Assembly (NCBI RefSeq): GCF_032598905.1
Contig: NZ_CP122458.1
Location: 8,271,001-8,335,000 of the forward strand
DNA: 64,000 bases
Source of the DNA: Streptomyces sp. 11x1
GTDB lineage: Bacteria; Actinomycetota; Actinomycetes; Streptomycetales; Streptomycetaceae
Direction: 5' to 3'
The translations under genes and the position numbers were made by a program. Below, one piece after another: positions 8,333 to 16,023 of the stretch (within the stretch, counting starts at the first letter, position 1; each line of letters opens with the position of its first letter). The notes under the pieces are model-generated. The model worked only from the letters and a program-made list of their open reading frames with translations. It searched no databases and was not told the DNA's origin.

Positions 8333-9183
8333 GCGACACCTGCCACGATCGTCGAGTAGGGGGAATGGGTCGTGCCTGTATGCGCCATGTTCATGCCATC
8401 CAGAGTTTGGCCCGCATCGCCGTTCCCCTTCCCGTGCACCACGGCGGCGAGCCGGGACACCAGGGAGGCGGGGGAGGCGGAGGAGAAGACGCGGCGGCCG
8501 ACGGCCAGACCGCGACAGCCGGCGGCCATCACGGCGGTGCCGTACTCGATGAGGTCGGAGCCGTCGGGCGGGCCGCCGGCGGCGAGGACGGGGATGGGGC
8601 TGTGGGCCACCACCTCGGCCATCCGGTCGAGCGGCAGGGCCACCGAGGTCTTCACCATGTCGGCGCCCAGGTCGGCGGCGACGTTCACGATGTGCGCGAG
8701 GAGCGCGGGATCGTGCGGATTCTCGATCCGGGGGCCCCGGGGGTAGACCATCGCGATCAGCGGCATGCCCCAGGTGTCGCAGGATCGGGCCACCGCGCCC
8801 AGGTCGGCGAGCTGACGCCCCTCGGTGTCCGAGCCGATGTTCACATGGACGCTGACCGCGTCGGCGCCGAGGGCCACCGCCTCCTCCACGTCGCCGACCA
8901 GCACCTTGGCGTCGACGTCGGCGGAGCAGGTCGTGCTGGCGCTCAGATGCACCACCAGCGCGCAGTTCCTGAGGAGGGCGGGGTCGAGGGTGCGGGCCCG
9001 CCCTTTGTGGACGACGATCCCGTCGGCGCCGCCGGCCACCAGAGCCTTCAACAACTCTTCCCACTGACCCGGAGGAGCGACCGGACCGTCCGAGACACTG
9101 TGGTCGAGCGGTATCAGCAAATGCCGGTCGTCACCGGCCAGGGAAAGCCTTCTCCAACGTAATGGCTTGCCACTTTTCAGCAT
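8329..9183 (-). CDS. Class I aldolase, 2-amino-3,7-dideoxy-heptulosonate synthase type (GriI-like)
   Basis: A 284-residue DhnA/FbaB-family aldolase. LIPLDHSVSDGP near the N terminus and ADMVKTSVALP (the Schiff-base lysine strand) match the family, as does the late AGGPP phosphate-binding loop. Partners in this family condense dihydroxyacetone phosphate with aspartate semialdehyde to give the precursor of 3-amino-4-hydroxybenzoate. Two in-frame ATGs are present at 9204 and 9183. GGAAGG lies 7-8 bases before the second, and nothing ribosome-binding lies before the first, so 9183 is chosen. It is the promoter-proximal gene of the minus-strand operon. Confidence 0.85.
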   Translation of the reverse strand: MLKSGKPLRWRRLSLAGDDRHLLIPLDHSVSDGPVAPPGQWEELLKALVAGGADGIVVHKGRARTLDPALLRNCALVVHLSASTTCSADVDAKVLVGDVEEAVALGADAVSVHVNIGSDTEGRQLADLGAVARSCDTWGMPLIAMVYPRGPRIENPHDPALLAHIVNVAADLGADMVKTSVALPLDRMAEVVAHSPIPVLAAGGPPDGSDLIEYGTAVMAAGCRGLAVGRRVFSSASPASLVSRLAAVVHGKGNGDAGQTLDGMNMAHTGTTHSPYSTIVAGVA

Positions 9184-9640
9184 GGGAAAAGCCTTCCGCT
9201 CCATGTCCGAAAAACGATGGTCGTAGAACTTTCAAGTTCAGCCGGGCGTCAGCATTCCGTGGGTGATCGGCGGTTGGCAAGGCGTGACCGGCGGCAAATT
9301 TTTATGCGGACCGTCGCATGAATATTGACAGCGACTCGACAGGAGTCCCGGGGTTGACGGGCTCCAAGGATGGCTTTCTTGCCGTATTTTGACGACCTGT
9401 CCGCACACATAGCGGGACCACATGTTTGATATGGGCGTTGTCCCGTGTAATCGACGCGTATTCCGCCTTCGAAAGAATTCGACGAAGTGGGCGGGCGTTC
9501 TTTCTCGAGGTTCCTTGTGGGATTCGAATTTCCCGGCCTAGGGTGACAGCCACACTCCGGTTCGTGTTTCATGCGTGGCCGTCCCCCCCCCTCTGGGCCC
9601 GGACCATTCGTCTCCGGGCGTACCGGAAGTGAGCCCCCCC
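9184..9640. other. Divergent intergenic region between biosynthetic operon and MFS gene
   Basis: 457 bases of clearly lower GC than its surroundings, lying between two divergent starts, so it must carry both promoters. A small inverted repeat ATGCG-N6-CGCAT sits at 9304-9319 and a TTGACA at 9325-9330, but neither is paired with a convincing -10. Short open frames here (for example 9249-9572 on the minus strand) have no codon bias or recognisable domain and are not called as genes. Because the operon is a single pathway unit, this is where a pathway-specific regulator would bind. No regulator gene lies in the window next to it. Confidence 0.5.
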
Positions 9641-11023
9641 ATGCCCGAATCCCCGTCCAGGGCCGTCGCCGAGGCCGCGGCCCCCAGCCCCGCCGCCTTA
9701 CCTGCCTCCCCGTCGGCCGCGTCGAGCAAGCCGTCCCGGGTCGCCGCCGCGAGTCTCATCGGCACGACCATCGAGTACTACGACTTCGCCGTCTACGGCA
9801 CGGCCTCCGCGCTCGTCCTCGGCCCCGCGTTCTTCCCCTCCGGCAACCCGACCGTCTCCACCCTCGCCGCGTTCCTCACCTTCGCCGCGGCCTTCCTGTC
9901 CCGCCCCCTCGGCGTCGTGCTCTTCGGCACGATCGGCGACCGACTGGGCAGACGGCGCGCCCTGGTCGCCTCCCTCCTGCTCATGGGCCTCGCGACGGTC
10001 GGCGTCGGCCTGCTCCCGACCTACGAGACCGCCGGACTCCTCGCCCCCGTCCTCCTGGTGACCCTCCGTCTGCTGCAGGGCGTCAGCATGGGCGGCGAGT
10101 GGGGCGGCGCGGTCCTGCTGGCTGCCGAGCACGCCCCGCCCGGCCGACGGGCCCTGTACGCCGCCGTCCCGAACGTCGGCCCCTCCCTCGGGTTCCTGCT
10201 CTCCAGCGCCGTCATCCTCCCGACCCTGAACATCGTGGGCCGCGACGGCTTCGCCGACTGGGCCTGGCGGGTGCCGTTCCTGCTCAGCGCGGTGCTCGTG
10301 GTGGTCGGGCTGTGGGTGCGGTCGACGGTGTCGGAGTCACCACTCTTCCGGGAACGGTCCTCGGCGGGCACGTCCGCGGGCACGTCGGGGTCCCCGGCGG
10401 CACCGGTGTCGCGCTTCCCGCTCGGCACGCTCGTCACACGCCACCCCGGGCGGCTGCTGCTCGGCACCGGCGCGGCGATCGGCGGGTCCGCCGTCTACTA
10501 CCTGACGATCGTCTACAGCCTGTCCTACGGGCCGAAGTCGCTCGGCATCCCGCAGAACACGATGCTCACGGCGGCGAGTGTGGGGGCGGCGGCGGGGATC
10601 GCGATCACCCTGCCCGTCGCCCGGCTGGCCGACCGGGTCGGGCGCCGTCCGCTGATGCTGGCGGGGGCGGCCGGGTCCGTCGTGTGGGCCGTGCCGATGT
10701 ACGGGTCGCTCAGCACGGGCAACGCGTTCTTGATCACCGGCGCGTACACGGTGGGTCTCGGGCTGCTCGCCCTGATGTTCTCGCCAATGGCGGCGTTCCT
10801 GGCGGAGCTGTTCCCGGCGTGGCTGCGCTACACCGGGGCGTCGGCGGCGTTCATCCTGGCCAACACGTTCGGGGGCGGGTTCGCTCCGCTCGTGGCGACG
10901 TGGTTGAACAGTCAGTGGTCGTCGCCGTTGGTGCTGGGGTTCTACTCGGGTGGGTTGTGCCTGGTCAGTCTGGTGTGCGTGTGGGCGCTGCCGGAAACCC
11001 GTGAGGACGACTTCGCCGTCTGA
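9641..11023 (+). CDS. MFS transporter, metabolite:H+ symporter (MHS) family
   Basis: A 460-residue, roughly 12-TM transporter. The motif GDRLGRRRALV between TM2 and TM3 and ADRVGRRPLM between TM8 and TM9 are the paired MFS signatures. IGTTIEYYDFAVYGTASAL at the start and LLQGVSMGGEWGGAVLLAAE are typical of the MHS/ShiA-ProP-like subfamily. ATG 9641 with GGAAG 11 bases upstream is preferred over the GTG at 9629, where the same GGAAG would touch the start. It diverges from the aminohydroxybenzoate operon and may export its product or import a precursor. That link rests on position only. Confidence 0.85.
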   Translation: MPESPSRAVAEAAAPSPAALPASPSAASSKPSRVAAASLIGTTIEYYDFAVYGTASALVLGPAFFPSGNPTVSTLAAFLTFAAAFLSRPLGVVLFGTIGDRLGRRRALVASLLLMGLATVGVGLLPTYETAGLLAPVLLVTLRLLQGVSMGGEWGGAVLLAAEHAPPGRRALYAAVPNVGPSLGFLLSSAVILPTLNIVGRDGFADWAWRVPFLLSAVLVVVGLWVRSTVSESPLFRERSSAGTSAGTSGSPAAPVSRFPLGTLVTRHPGRLLLGTGAAIGGSAVYYLTIVYSLSYGPKSLGIPQNTMLTAASVGAAAGIAITLPVARLADRVGRRPLMLAGAAGSVVWAVPMYGSLSTGNAFLITGAYTVGLGLLALMFSPMAAFLAELFPAWLRYTGASAAFILANTFGGGFAPLVATWLNSQWSSPLVLGFYSGGLCLVSLVCVWALPETREDDFAV

Positions 11024-11037
11024 GATTCCTCGCCCCA

Positions 11038-11078
11038 CGCAGTTCCCCGCGCCCCTGAAAGGGGCGCGGGGAACTGCG
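11038..11078. terminator. Perfect 18-bp stem-loop, bidirectional terminator / dispersed Streptomyces repeat
   Basis: An 18-bp perfect stem (CGCAGTTCCCCGCGCCCC and its complement) with a TGAAA loop lies between the converging ends of the MFS gene and pgl. The arm GGGGCGCGGGGAACTGCG is, from general knowledge of Streptomyces genomes, a very common intergenic sequence. Confidence 0.85.
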
Positions 11079-11172
11079 CGAGAAGCCCCACCGGCCCGCG
11101 CATGGGGGTCGAAGGGGCGCAGCCCCTGGGGATGGGAACGGGTAGGGGCGGCGGGGGGCGAGAGCCAACCCG

Positions 11173-11955
11173 TTATGGCGAGGCCGGCGGATACAGCGAG
11201 CGCGGCAGGCGTGACGCCGCCGCCGCGTCCAGCAGCCACAGCGTCCGCGCCCTCCCGCTCGCCCCCGCAGCCGGCGCCTGGATCTCCCCGGCTCCGGACA
11301 ACGCGATCGCCGCCGCCCCCGCCTTGTCCTCCCCGGCCGCGAGCAACCACACCTCACGCGCCGCCCGGATCGCCGGCAACGTCAGAGTGACCCGCGTCGG
11401 CGGCGGCTTCGGCGCTCCGCGCACCCCCACCACCGTCCGCTCGGTCTCCCGCACGGCGGGCAGCTCGGGGAAGAGCGAGGCCACATGGGTGTCCGGCCCG
11501 ACCCCCAGCATCAGCACGTCGAACGTCGGCACCGACCCGTGGTTCTCCGGCCCCGCCGCCCGCGCCAGCTCCTCGGCGTACGCCGCGGCCGCCGCGTCCA
11601 CATCGGCACCCCACGGCCCGTCCGAAGCCGGCATGGCGTGCACCCGCTTGGGGTCCAGCGGCACCGAGTCCAGCAGCGCCTGACGGGCCTGGGTGACATT
11701 GCGCTCGGCGTCGCCCTCGGGCAGGAACCGCTCGTCGCCCCACCACAGGTCCAGCCGGCCCCAGTCGACCGCGTCCCGGGCGGGCGCCGCCGCCAGCGCG
11801 GCGAGCAGCCCGTTGCCGTTGCGGCCACCCGTGAGGACGACCGAGGCGTAGCCGCGCGAGGCCTGCGCGTCGACGACCTTGGTGATCAGCCGGGCCGCCG
11901 CGGCCTGCGCCATCAGCTCCTTGTCGCGGTGCACGACCAACTGCGGGGTGCTCAT
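11173..11955 (-). CDS. pgl: 6-phosphogluconolactonase
   Basis: 260 residues, the normal length for the NagB/RpiA-like lactonase that hydrolyses 6-phosphogluconolactone in the oxidative pentose phosphate pathway. VVLTGGRNGNGLLAAL, DLWWGDERFLPEGDAERN and FDVLMLGVGPDTHVASLFPE are the family's phosphosugar-binding and catalytic blocks. In the third block an aspartate stands where most relatives have GxDGH, so it reads GVGPDTHVASLFP, consistent with actinobacterial DevB proteins. The ATG overlaps the opcA stop (ATGA). It is the last gene of tkt-tal-zwf-opcA-pgl. Confidence 0.93.
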   Translation of the reverse strand: MSTPQLVVHRDKELMAQAAAARLITKVVDAQASRGYASVVLTGGRNGNGLLAALAAAPARDAVDWGRLDLWWGDERFLPEGDAERNVTQARQALLDSVPLDPKRVHAMPASDGPWGADVDAAAAAYAEELARAAGPENHGSVPTFDVLMLGVGPDTHVASLFPELPAVRETERTVVGVRGAPKPPPTRVTLTLPAIRAAREVWLLAAGEDKAGAAAIALSGAGEIQAPAAGASGRARTLWLLDAAAASRLPRSLYPPASP

Positions 11956-13331
11956 GACGTGGTCGCCTTCTTCACGGGCGGCATCTGCGCCGGAGTGGGC
12001 CGTTCGGAGTCACCGGCACCGGCACCGGCACCGTCACCGGCCGACCCGGTCGACCCCTCCGCCCCCGAAGGGGTGGCCGAAGAGGCGGCCGGCGGCAGCG
12101 CCGCGGCAGCCCGCGCCGCGGAAGCGGCCGACGCGACGGCCGCACCCAGCCCCGGACCCGAGCCGGAGACGGCACCCGGAACGGACACCGAGGCATGACC
12201 GGGCCCACCGGCCGAGGCCACCGACCCGGAGCCCAGTGCCCCGGCACCCCCGGAAGCCGTGACGCCGGAAGTCCCACCAGCGGCACCAGGCGCCGCACCA
12301 CCAGAGGCAGCACCCCCAGCCGTAGCCCTGGCACCCGCGGTCGCGGAGCTCCCGGAACCCGCCGCTGTCGCCGCCGCCGGCGCGCTGCCCGGCGCAGCGC
12401 TCAGCCCGCCGCCCAGCCGGTCCACCCCGAACCGCAGGGCCGACGCGTACGTGTCGTCGGGGTCGAGCCTGCGCAGCTCCTCCGCCAGCAGCTCGGAGGT
12501 CTCGCGGCGCTTCAGCGCCACGGCCCGGTCCGGCTGGTCCTCCAGCGTGAGCAGCGCCAGCCCGCCGTTCGGCCGGTAGAGCCGGATGGGGCCGGTGCTG
12601 GTCAGCATCCGCACCTCGTTCAGGCCGGGCCCGGCCGACACCCCACGCCGTACGTGCACATGGAGCCGGTCCGCCAGCCACATGGCCAGCAGTTCCACGC
12701 TCGGGTTGTACTGCTCGCCCTGCACCTCCGCGGAGATGACCTCGCAGTCCACCTGGTCGAGCGCGGCGGCCAGCATGGAGCGCCAAGGGGTGATCCGGGT
12801 CCAGGCCAGGTCCGTGTCGCCGGGCTCGTAGTTCTCCGCGCGGGCCCGCAGCTCGTCGATCGGCTTCTCTGCGGCGTAGCTGTCGGTGACCCGGCGCTGT
12901 CCGAGCGCGCCCAGCGGATCGCGGGCCGGGTCGAGCGGCGCGTTCACCGGCCACCAGACGACCACCGGCGCGTCCGGCAGCAGCAGCGGGAGCACGACCG
13001 ACTGGGCGTGGTCCGCGACCTCGCCGTACAGCCGCAGCACGACCGTGTCACCGGTGCCCGCGTCCGCGCCCACCCGTACCTCGGCGTCGAGGCGGGACTT
13101 CGTACGGTCGCGCGGCGAGCGGGAGACGCGCTTGATCACCACGATCGTGCGCGAAGGGTGCTCGCGGGAGGCGTCGTTGGCGGACTTGAGCGCGTCGTAC
13201 GCGTTCTCCTCGTCCGTCACGATGACCAGCGTCAGCACCATGCCGACCGCCGGGGTGCCTATCGCCCGGCGGGCTTTCACCAGCGCCTTGTTGATCTTGC
13301 TGGCCGTGGTGTCCGTGAGGTCTGTCTTCAT
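11952..13331 (-). CDS. opcA: Glucose-6-phosphate dehydrogenase assembly protein OpcA with long low-complexity tail
   Basis: The first 310 residues or so are a standard OpcA (MKTDLTDTTASKINKALVKARR, MVLTLVIVTDEENAYDALKSA, DAPVVVWWPVNAP), the actinobacterial and cyanobacterial protein that activates and assembles Zwf. Residues from about 325 to 459 are almost entirely Ala, Gly, Ser and Pro (AAATAAGSGSSATAG, GGAASGGAAPGAAGG) with no domain. Usual OpcA proteins end near the start of this tail. The tail is probably a disordered lineage-specific extension rather than a frameshift, since the reading frame stays open and the ATGA junction with pgl is intact. It overlaps zwf by 4 bp. Confidence 0.9.
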   Translation of the reverse strand: MKTDLTDTTASKINKALVKARRAIGTPAVGMVLTLVIVTDEENAYDALKSANDASREHPSRTIVVIKRVSRSPRDRTKSRLDAEVRVGADAGTGDTVVLRLYGEVADHAQSVVLPLLLPDAPVVVWWPVNAPLDPARDPLGALGQRRVTDSYAAEKPIDELRARAENYEPGDTDLAWTRITPWRSMLAAALDQVDCEVISAEVQGEQYNPSVELLAMWLADRLHVHVRRGVSAGPGLNEVRMLTSTGPIRLYRPNGGLALLTLEDQPDRAVALKRRETSELLAEELRRLDPDDTYASALRFGVDRLGGGLSAAPGSAPAAATAAGSGSSATAGARATAGGAASGGAAPGAAGGTSGVTASGGAGALGSGSVASAGGPGHASVSVPGAVSGSGPGLGAAVASAASAARAAAALPPAASSATPSGAEGSTGSAGDGAGAGAGDSERPTPAQMPPVKKATTS

Positions 13332-14866
13332 GGCCGGCGCCAGCTCCGTCCGTCTCGCTCGAGCATCTCGTCCGCCTCGACGGGACCCCAGGTGCCCGCC
13401 TGGTACTGCGCGGGCCTGCCGTGCTTGTCCCAGTACTCCTCGATCGGGTCGAGGATCTTCCAGGACAGCTCGACCTCCTCGGTGCGCGGGAAGAGGTTCG
13501 AGTCGCCCAGGAGGACGTCGAGGATCAGACGCTCGTACGCCTCGGGCGAGGACTCCGTGAAGGACTCGCCGTAGGCGAAGTCCATCGACACGTCCCGGAT
13601 CTCCATCGAGGTGCCCGGCACCTTCGAACCGAAGCGGACCGTGACACCCTCGTCCGGCTGGACGCGGATGACGATCGCGTTCTGGCCCAGCTCCTCGGTG
13701 GCGGTGGAGTCGAAGGGGGAGTGCGGGGCGCGCTGGAAGACCACCGCGATCTCGGTGACCCGACGGCCCAGCCGCTTGCCGGTCCGCAGGTAGAAGGGGA
13801 CGCCCGCCCAGCGGCGGTTGTCGACCTCGACCTTGATCGCCGCGTAGGTGTCGGTCTTCGACTTGCGGTCGATGCCGTCCTCTTCGAGGTAGCCGATGAC
13901 CTTCTCGCCGCCCTGCCAGCCGGCCGCGTACTGCGCGAACACGGTGTCCCGGCCCAGGTCCTTCGGTAGCCGCACCGCGCCGAGCACCTTGGTCTTCTCG
14001 GCGGCGAGCGCGTCCGCGTCGAAGGAGGCGGGCTCCTCCATCGCGGTCAGCGCCATCAGCTGCAGCAGGTGGTTCTGGATGACGTCACGGGCCGCGCCGA
14101 TACCGTCGTAGTAGCCCGCCCGGCCGCCGATGCCGATGTCCTCGGCCATCGTGATCTGTACGTGGTCGACGAAGGACCGGTTCCAGATCGGCTCGAACAT
14201 CGTGTTGGCGAAGCGCAGCGCCAGGATGTTCTGGACGGTCTCCTTGCCCAGGTAGTGGTCGATGCGGAAGACCTGGTCCGGGGCGAAGACCTCCTCCACG
14301 GTCGCGTTGAGGTCCTCGGCGGACGCCAGGTCGTGGCCGAACGGCTTCTCGATGACCGCGCGCCGCCAGGACCCGCCCGACTGGTCCGCCAGCCCGTGCT
14401 TCTTCAGCTGCTGGATGACGACCGGGAACGCGGACGGCGGCACGGAGAGGTAGAAGGCGAAGTTGCCCCCGGTGCCCTGGGCCTTGTCCAGCTCCTCGAT
14501 GGTGTCGCGCAGCCGCTCGAAGGACTCGTCGTCGTCGAAGGTGCCCTGGACGAACCTCATGCCCTGGATGAGCTGCTGCCAGACCTCCTCGCGGAAGGGC
14601 GTCCGCGCGTGCTCCTTGACCGCGTCGTGCACCTCCTGCGCGAAGTCCTCGTTGGCCCATTCCCGGCGCGCGAAGCCGACGAGCGAGAAGCCCGGCGGCA
14701 GCAGTCCGCGGTTGGCGAGGTCGTACACGGCAGGCATCAGCTTTTTACGTGACAAATCGCCTGTGACGCCGAAGATGACCAGGCCCGACGGCCCCGCGAT
14801 ACGCGGGAGCCGTCGGTCCGCGGCGTCACGAAGCGGATTCGCTCCGGTGACGGAAAGAGGTGCCAA
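13328..14866 (-). CDS. zwf: Glucose-6-phosphate 1-dehydrogenase
   Basis: 512 residues; catalyses glucose 6-phosphate to 6-phosphogluconolactone with reduction of NADP. The nucleotide loop GVTGDLSRKKLMPA and the active-site signature RIDHYLGKE are intact, as is EKPFGHD. The start is a TTG at 14866, with GGAGGG 9 bases upstream lying in the last codons of tal. No ATG is available closer to the conserved NPLRDAADRRLPRIAGPSG. It overlaps opcA, its assembly factor, by GTGA/ATGA-type coupling, so enzyme and chaperone are produced together. Confidence 0.95.
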   Translation of the reverse strand: MAPLSVTGANPLRDAADRRLPRIAGPSGLVIFGVTGDLSRKKLMPAVYDLANRGLLPPGFSLVGFARREWANEDFAQEVHDAVKEHARTPFREEVWQQLIQGMRFVQGTFDDDESFERLRDTIEELDKAQGTGGNFAFYLSVPPSAFPVVIQQLKKHGLADQSGGSWRRAVIEKPFGHDLASAEDLNATVEEVFAPDQVFRIDHYLGKETVQNILALRFANTMFEPIWNRSFVDHVQITMAEDIGIGGRAGYYDGIGAARDVIQNHLLQLMALTAMEEPASFDADALAAEKTKVLGAVRLPKDLGRDTVFAQYAAGWQGGEKVIGYLEEDGIDRKSKTDTYAAIKVEVDNRRWAGVPFYLRTGKRLGRRVTEIAVVFQRAPHSPFDSTATEELGQNAIVIRVQPDEGVTVRFGSKVPGTSMEIRDVSMDFAYGESFTESSPEAYERLILDVLLGDSNLFPRTEEVELSWKILDPIEEYWDKHGRPAQYQAGTWGPVEADEMLERDGRSWRRP

Positions 14867-14871
14867 GGTGT

Positions 14872-15990
14872 TCAGCCCTCCGAGGGTGCGAGGCGCTGCA
14901 GCTCCGCCTCGGTCGACTTGAGCAGGTCGTTCCAGGAAGCCTCGAACTTCTCGACGCCCTCGTCCTCCAGCAGCTGCACGACCTCGTCGTACGAGATCCC
15001 GAGCTTCTCGACCGCGTCCAGCTCGGCACGCGACTGCTCGTAGGTGCCCGCGATCGCGTTGCCGCGGATCTCACCGCTCGCCGCGGTGGCCTCCAGCGTG
15101 GCCTCCGGCATGGTGTTCACCGTGTTGGGCGCGACCAGCTCGTCGACGTACAGCGTGCTCTTGTACGCCGGGTCCTTGACGCCGGTCGAGGCCCACAGCG
15201 GACGCTGCTTGTTGGCACCCGCGCTCTCCAGGGCGGCCCAGCGGCCGTCCGAGAAGACCTCCTCGTACGCCTGGTAGGCGAGCCGGGCGTTGGCGACACC
15301 GGCCTTGCCGCGCGCGGCCTTGGCCTCGTCGGTGCCGAGCGCGTCGAGGCGCTTGTCGATCTCGGTGTCCACCCGGGACACGAAGAAGGACGCCACCGAG
15401 TGGATCTTCGACAGGTCCAGGCCGCGCTCCTTGGCCTTCTCCAGACCGGCCAGGTAGGCGTCCATCACCTGGCGGTAGCGCTCCAGCGAGAAGATCAGTG
15501 TCACGTTGACGCTGATGCCGAGGCCGATGACCTCGGTGATGGCCGGCAGGCCGCCCATCGTCGCCGGGATCTTGATCAGGGTGTTCGGGCGGTCCACCAG
15601 CCACGCCAGCTGCTTGGCCTCGGCGACCGTCGCCTTGGTGTTGTGCGCCAGGCGCGGGTCGACCTCGATGGAGACCCGGCCGTCCTGGCCGCCGGTCGCG
15701 TCGAAGACCGGGCGCAGGATGTCGGCGGCGTCACGGACGTCCGCTGTCGTGATCATGCGGATGGCCTCTTCGACGGTGACCCTACGGGCGGCGAGGTCGG
15801 AGACCTGCTGCTCGTAGCCGTCACCGCTGCTGATCGCCTTCTGGAAGATCGACGGGTTGGTGGTGACGCCCACGACGTGCTGCTGGTCGATCAGCTCGGC
15901 GAGGTTGCCGGACGTGATGCGCTTGCGCGACAGGTCGTCCAGCCAGATCGCCACGCCTTCCTCGGAGAGGCGCTTGAGTGCGTCTGTCAT
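14872..15990 (-). CDS. tal: Transaldolase
   Basis: 372 residues, the long actinobacterial transaldolase. The start [25 protein letters not shown] and [13 protein letters not shown] match the family. The Schiff-base lysine is in [16 protein letters not shown], and [13 protein letters not shown] follows. It moves a dihydroxyacetone unit between sedoheptulose 7-phosphate and glyceraldehyde 3-phosphate. It sits between tkt (33 bp gap) and zwf (5 bp). A GGAG 9-10 bases upstream of ATG 15990 supports the start. Confidence 0.95.
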   Translation of the reverse strand: MTDALKRLSEEGVAIWLDDLSRKRITSGNLAELIDQQHVVGVTTNPSIFQKAISSGDGYEQQVSDLAARRVTVEEAIRMITTADVRDAADILRPVFDATGGQDGRVSIEVDPRLAHNTKATVAEAKQLAWLVDRPNTLIKIPATMGGLPAITEVIGLGISVNVTLIFSLERYRQVMDAYLAGLEKAKERGLDLSKIHSVASFFVSRVDTEIDKRLDALGTDEAKAARGKAGVANARLAYQAYEEVFSDGRWAALESAGANKQRPLWASTGVKDPAYKSTLYVDELVAPNTVNTMPEATLEATAASGEIRGNAIAGTYEQSRAELDAVEKLGISYDEVVQLLEDEGVEKFEASWNDLLKSTEAELQRLAPSEG

Positions 15991-16023
15991 GGAATTACAT
16001 CTCCTACGTGTCGTGTGTAAGCG

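Noticed and set aside
9249..9572. Small minus-strand open frame in the intergenic region before the MFS gene
   Set aside because: No codon bias, no ribosome site and no recognisable sequence.
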